This document shows, in pieces, positions 5,721-5,953 of a stretch of DNA of 5,953 nt; the first letter of the stretch is position 1; each line of letters starts with the position of its first letter. Source of the stretch: a gamma proteobacterium symbiont of Lucinoma myriamae. Its GTDB lineage: Bacteria > Pseudomonadota > Gammaproteobacteria > GRL18. Location: NCBI GenBank assembly GCA_025655635.1, contig JAHXIM010000097.1:1-5953 (forward strand), read 5' to 3'. The notes below the pieces were generated by a model. It saw only the letters and a list, made by a program, of their open reading frames with translations. It had not been told where the DNA came from and made no database searches. Position numbers and translations under genes: made by a program.

Positions 5721-5754
5721 AAAAGATGCATTTAATCAAAAGATGTATCTTTTT
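5721..5754 (+). terminator. Weak hairpin right after hppA
   Basis: Bases 5721-5731 pair with 5743-5753 (eleven pairs, one G-U) around an eleven-base loop. The stem is AT-rich, and its T tract is mostly used in pairing, so it is at best a weak terminator. It may instead protect the 3' end of the hppA mRNA. Confidence 0.35.
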
Positions 5755-5775
5755 GAATAAGTGCAATCATTGACT

Positions 5776-5812
5776 AAAATAACCAGATCAGTATACTGCT
5801 CTGGTTATTTTT
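5776..5812 (+). terminator. Strong intrinsic terminator downstream of hppA
   Basis: AAAATAACCAGA (5776-5787) pairs perfectly with TCTGGTTATTTT (5800-5811). Three more inner pairs come from CAG/CTG within CAGTATACTG (5789-5798), and a run of five T ends at 5812. The A-rich 5' side means it could also stop transcripts entering from the right. Confidence 0.85.
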
Positions 5813-5846
5813 CTATAACCTTTTTTAAAACCTTTTTTTTAAACAT

Positions 5847-5866
5847 AAGGAAAAACCATGCCAACA
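5847..5866 (+). pseudogene. Start of an unknown gene broken by the insertion sequence
   Basis: AAGGA (5847-5851) lies six bases before ATG (5858-5860), followed by codons CCA and ACA. The next three bases are the TGA that starts the insertion sequence, so only Met-Pro-Thr remains. Good ribosome binding site spacing directly in front of an IS edge suggests a real gene start that was interrupted after its third codon. The product cannot be identified; the rest would lie beyond the IS. Confidence 0.5.
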
Positions 5867-5953
5867 TGATCTGTCAACACTTTTCAGGACACTCAATTAC
5901 ACAACTTTTTGCATCTCTTCGTAATCTACTGGTGACCAATAATCATTGGTAGA
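5867..5953 (-). mobile_element. End of an IS3-family-like insertion sequence, partial
   Basis: The end of the element carrying the transposase 3' terminus is in view; the rest runs out of the window. The boundary is placed at TGATCTGTCAACAC (5867 onward) because IS3-family ends start with TG and because an apparent gene start is cut exactly there. The opposite inverted repeat and the target duplication cannot be checked, so the boundary could be off by a few bases. Confidence 0.55.
5897..5953 (-). CDS. Transposase C-terminus, IS3-family-like, partial
   Basis: Eighteen codons and a TAA stop (5899-5897) read on the minus strand as STNDYWSPVDYEEMQKVV. This resembles the end of IS3-family OrfB transposases, where an RRHS-[TA]-x-x-Y-x-SPxxYE-type motif follows the last catalytic Glu of the DDE integrase core. 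The catalytic residues lie outside the window, so activity cannot be judged. A stop codon about 30 bases from the IS end is usual for this family. The call rests on a short motif and its position near a TG-starting end, so the family is likely but not certain. Confidence 0.6.
   Translation of the reverse strand, partial: STNDYWSPVDYEEMQKVV

Noticed and set aside
5803..5820. GGTTAT can pair either with the upstream AATAACC or the downstream ATAACC, as in a riboswitch or attenuator.
   Set aside because: The upstream pairing is twelve perfect base pairs and forms first; the alternative is six AT-rich pairs and could not compete. No aptamer-like sequence is present.
5761..5952. Plus-strand open frame of 63 codons at the right edge.
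   Set aside because: It runs across a strong terminator and then antisense through the transposase end of the insertion sequence, with no ribosome binding site.

Overview
The window is an AT-rich bacterial segment whose gene content points to a gammaproteobacterium, probably a sulfur-oxidising or methane-oxidising type. The main clues are a PPi-dependent phosphofructokinase of the form known from methanotrophs and sulfur-oxidising symbionts, followed by a membrane proton-pumping pyrophosphatase, plus a SlyD-like FKBP. The lineage is inferred from protein resemblance recalled without a search, so it is tentative.

Layout, left to right. Bases 1-87 are the 3' end of a group II intron (domains V and VI, plus strand). 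It sits antisense inside a minus-strand MazG-like nucleotide pyrophosphohydrolase gene (354 down to 79) and cuts off that gene's C-terminus. After an AT-rich divergent intergenic region (355-579), five plus-strand genes follow: a two-CBS-domain protein (580-1035), a SlyD-like FKBP prolyl isomerase (1183-1683), a 121-residue uncharacterised protein (1740-2105), pfp (2203-3456) and hppA (start preferred at 3673, end 5718). The right edge holds a strong terminator (5776-5812). Next come a ribosome binding site and the first three codons of a gene, broken by an insertion sequence that begins at 5867. The C-terminal codons of the IS transposase (IS3-family-like, minus strand) run off the window.

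Functional theme. Pfp interconverts fructose-6-phosphate and fructose-1,6-bisphosphate using PPi/Pi. HppA couples PPi hydrolysis to proton translocation, or could make PPi in reverse. The pair forms a PPi-based energy-saving module discussed for methanotrophs and for Calvin-cycle sulfur-oxidising symbionts. Here the two genes are not a simple operon. A clear intrinsic terminator follows pfp, and hppA has its own upstream region with a perfect FNR-type box (TTGAT-N4-ATCAA). That box is spaced exactly as in a class II FNR-activated promoter, which suggests oxygen-responsive control of the proton pump independent of pfp.

The most useful observations are the FNR-type site before hppA, the two mobile-element insertions that each break a gene at a defined codon, the uncharacterised protein next to pfp, and a 7-bp repeat that places stop codons in all three frames just ahead of the FKBP gene. 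I found no CRISPR array, tRNA or rRNA, and no clearly new multi-gene system.
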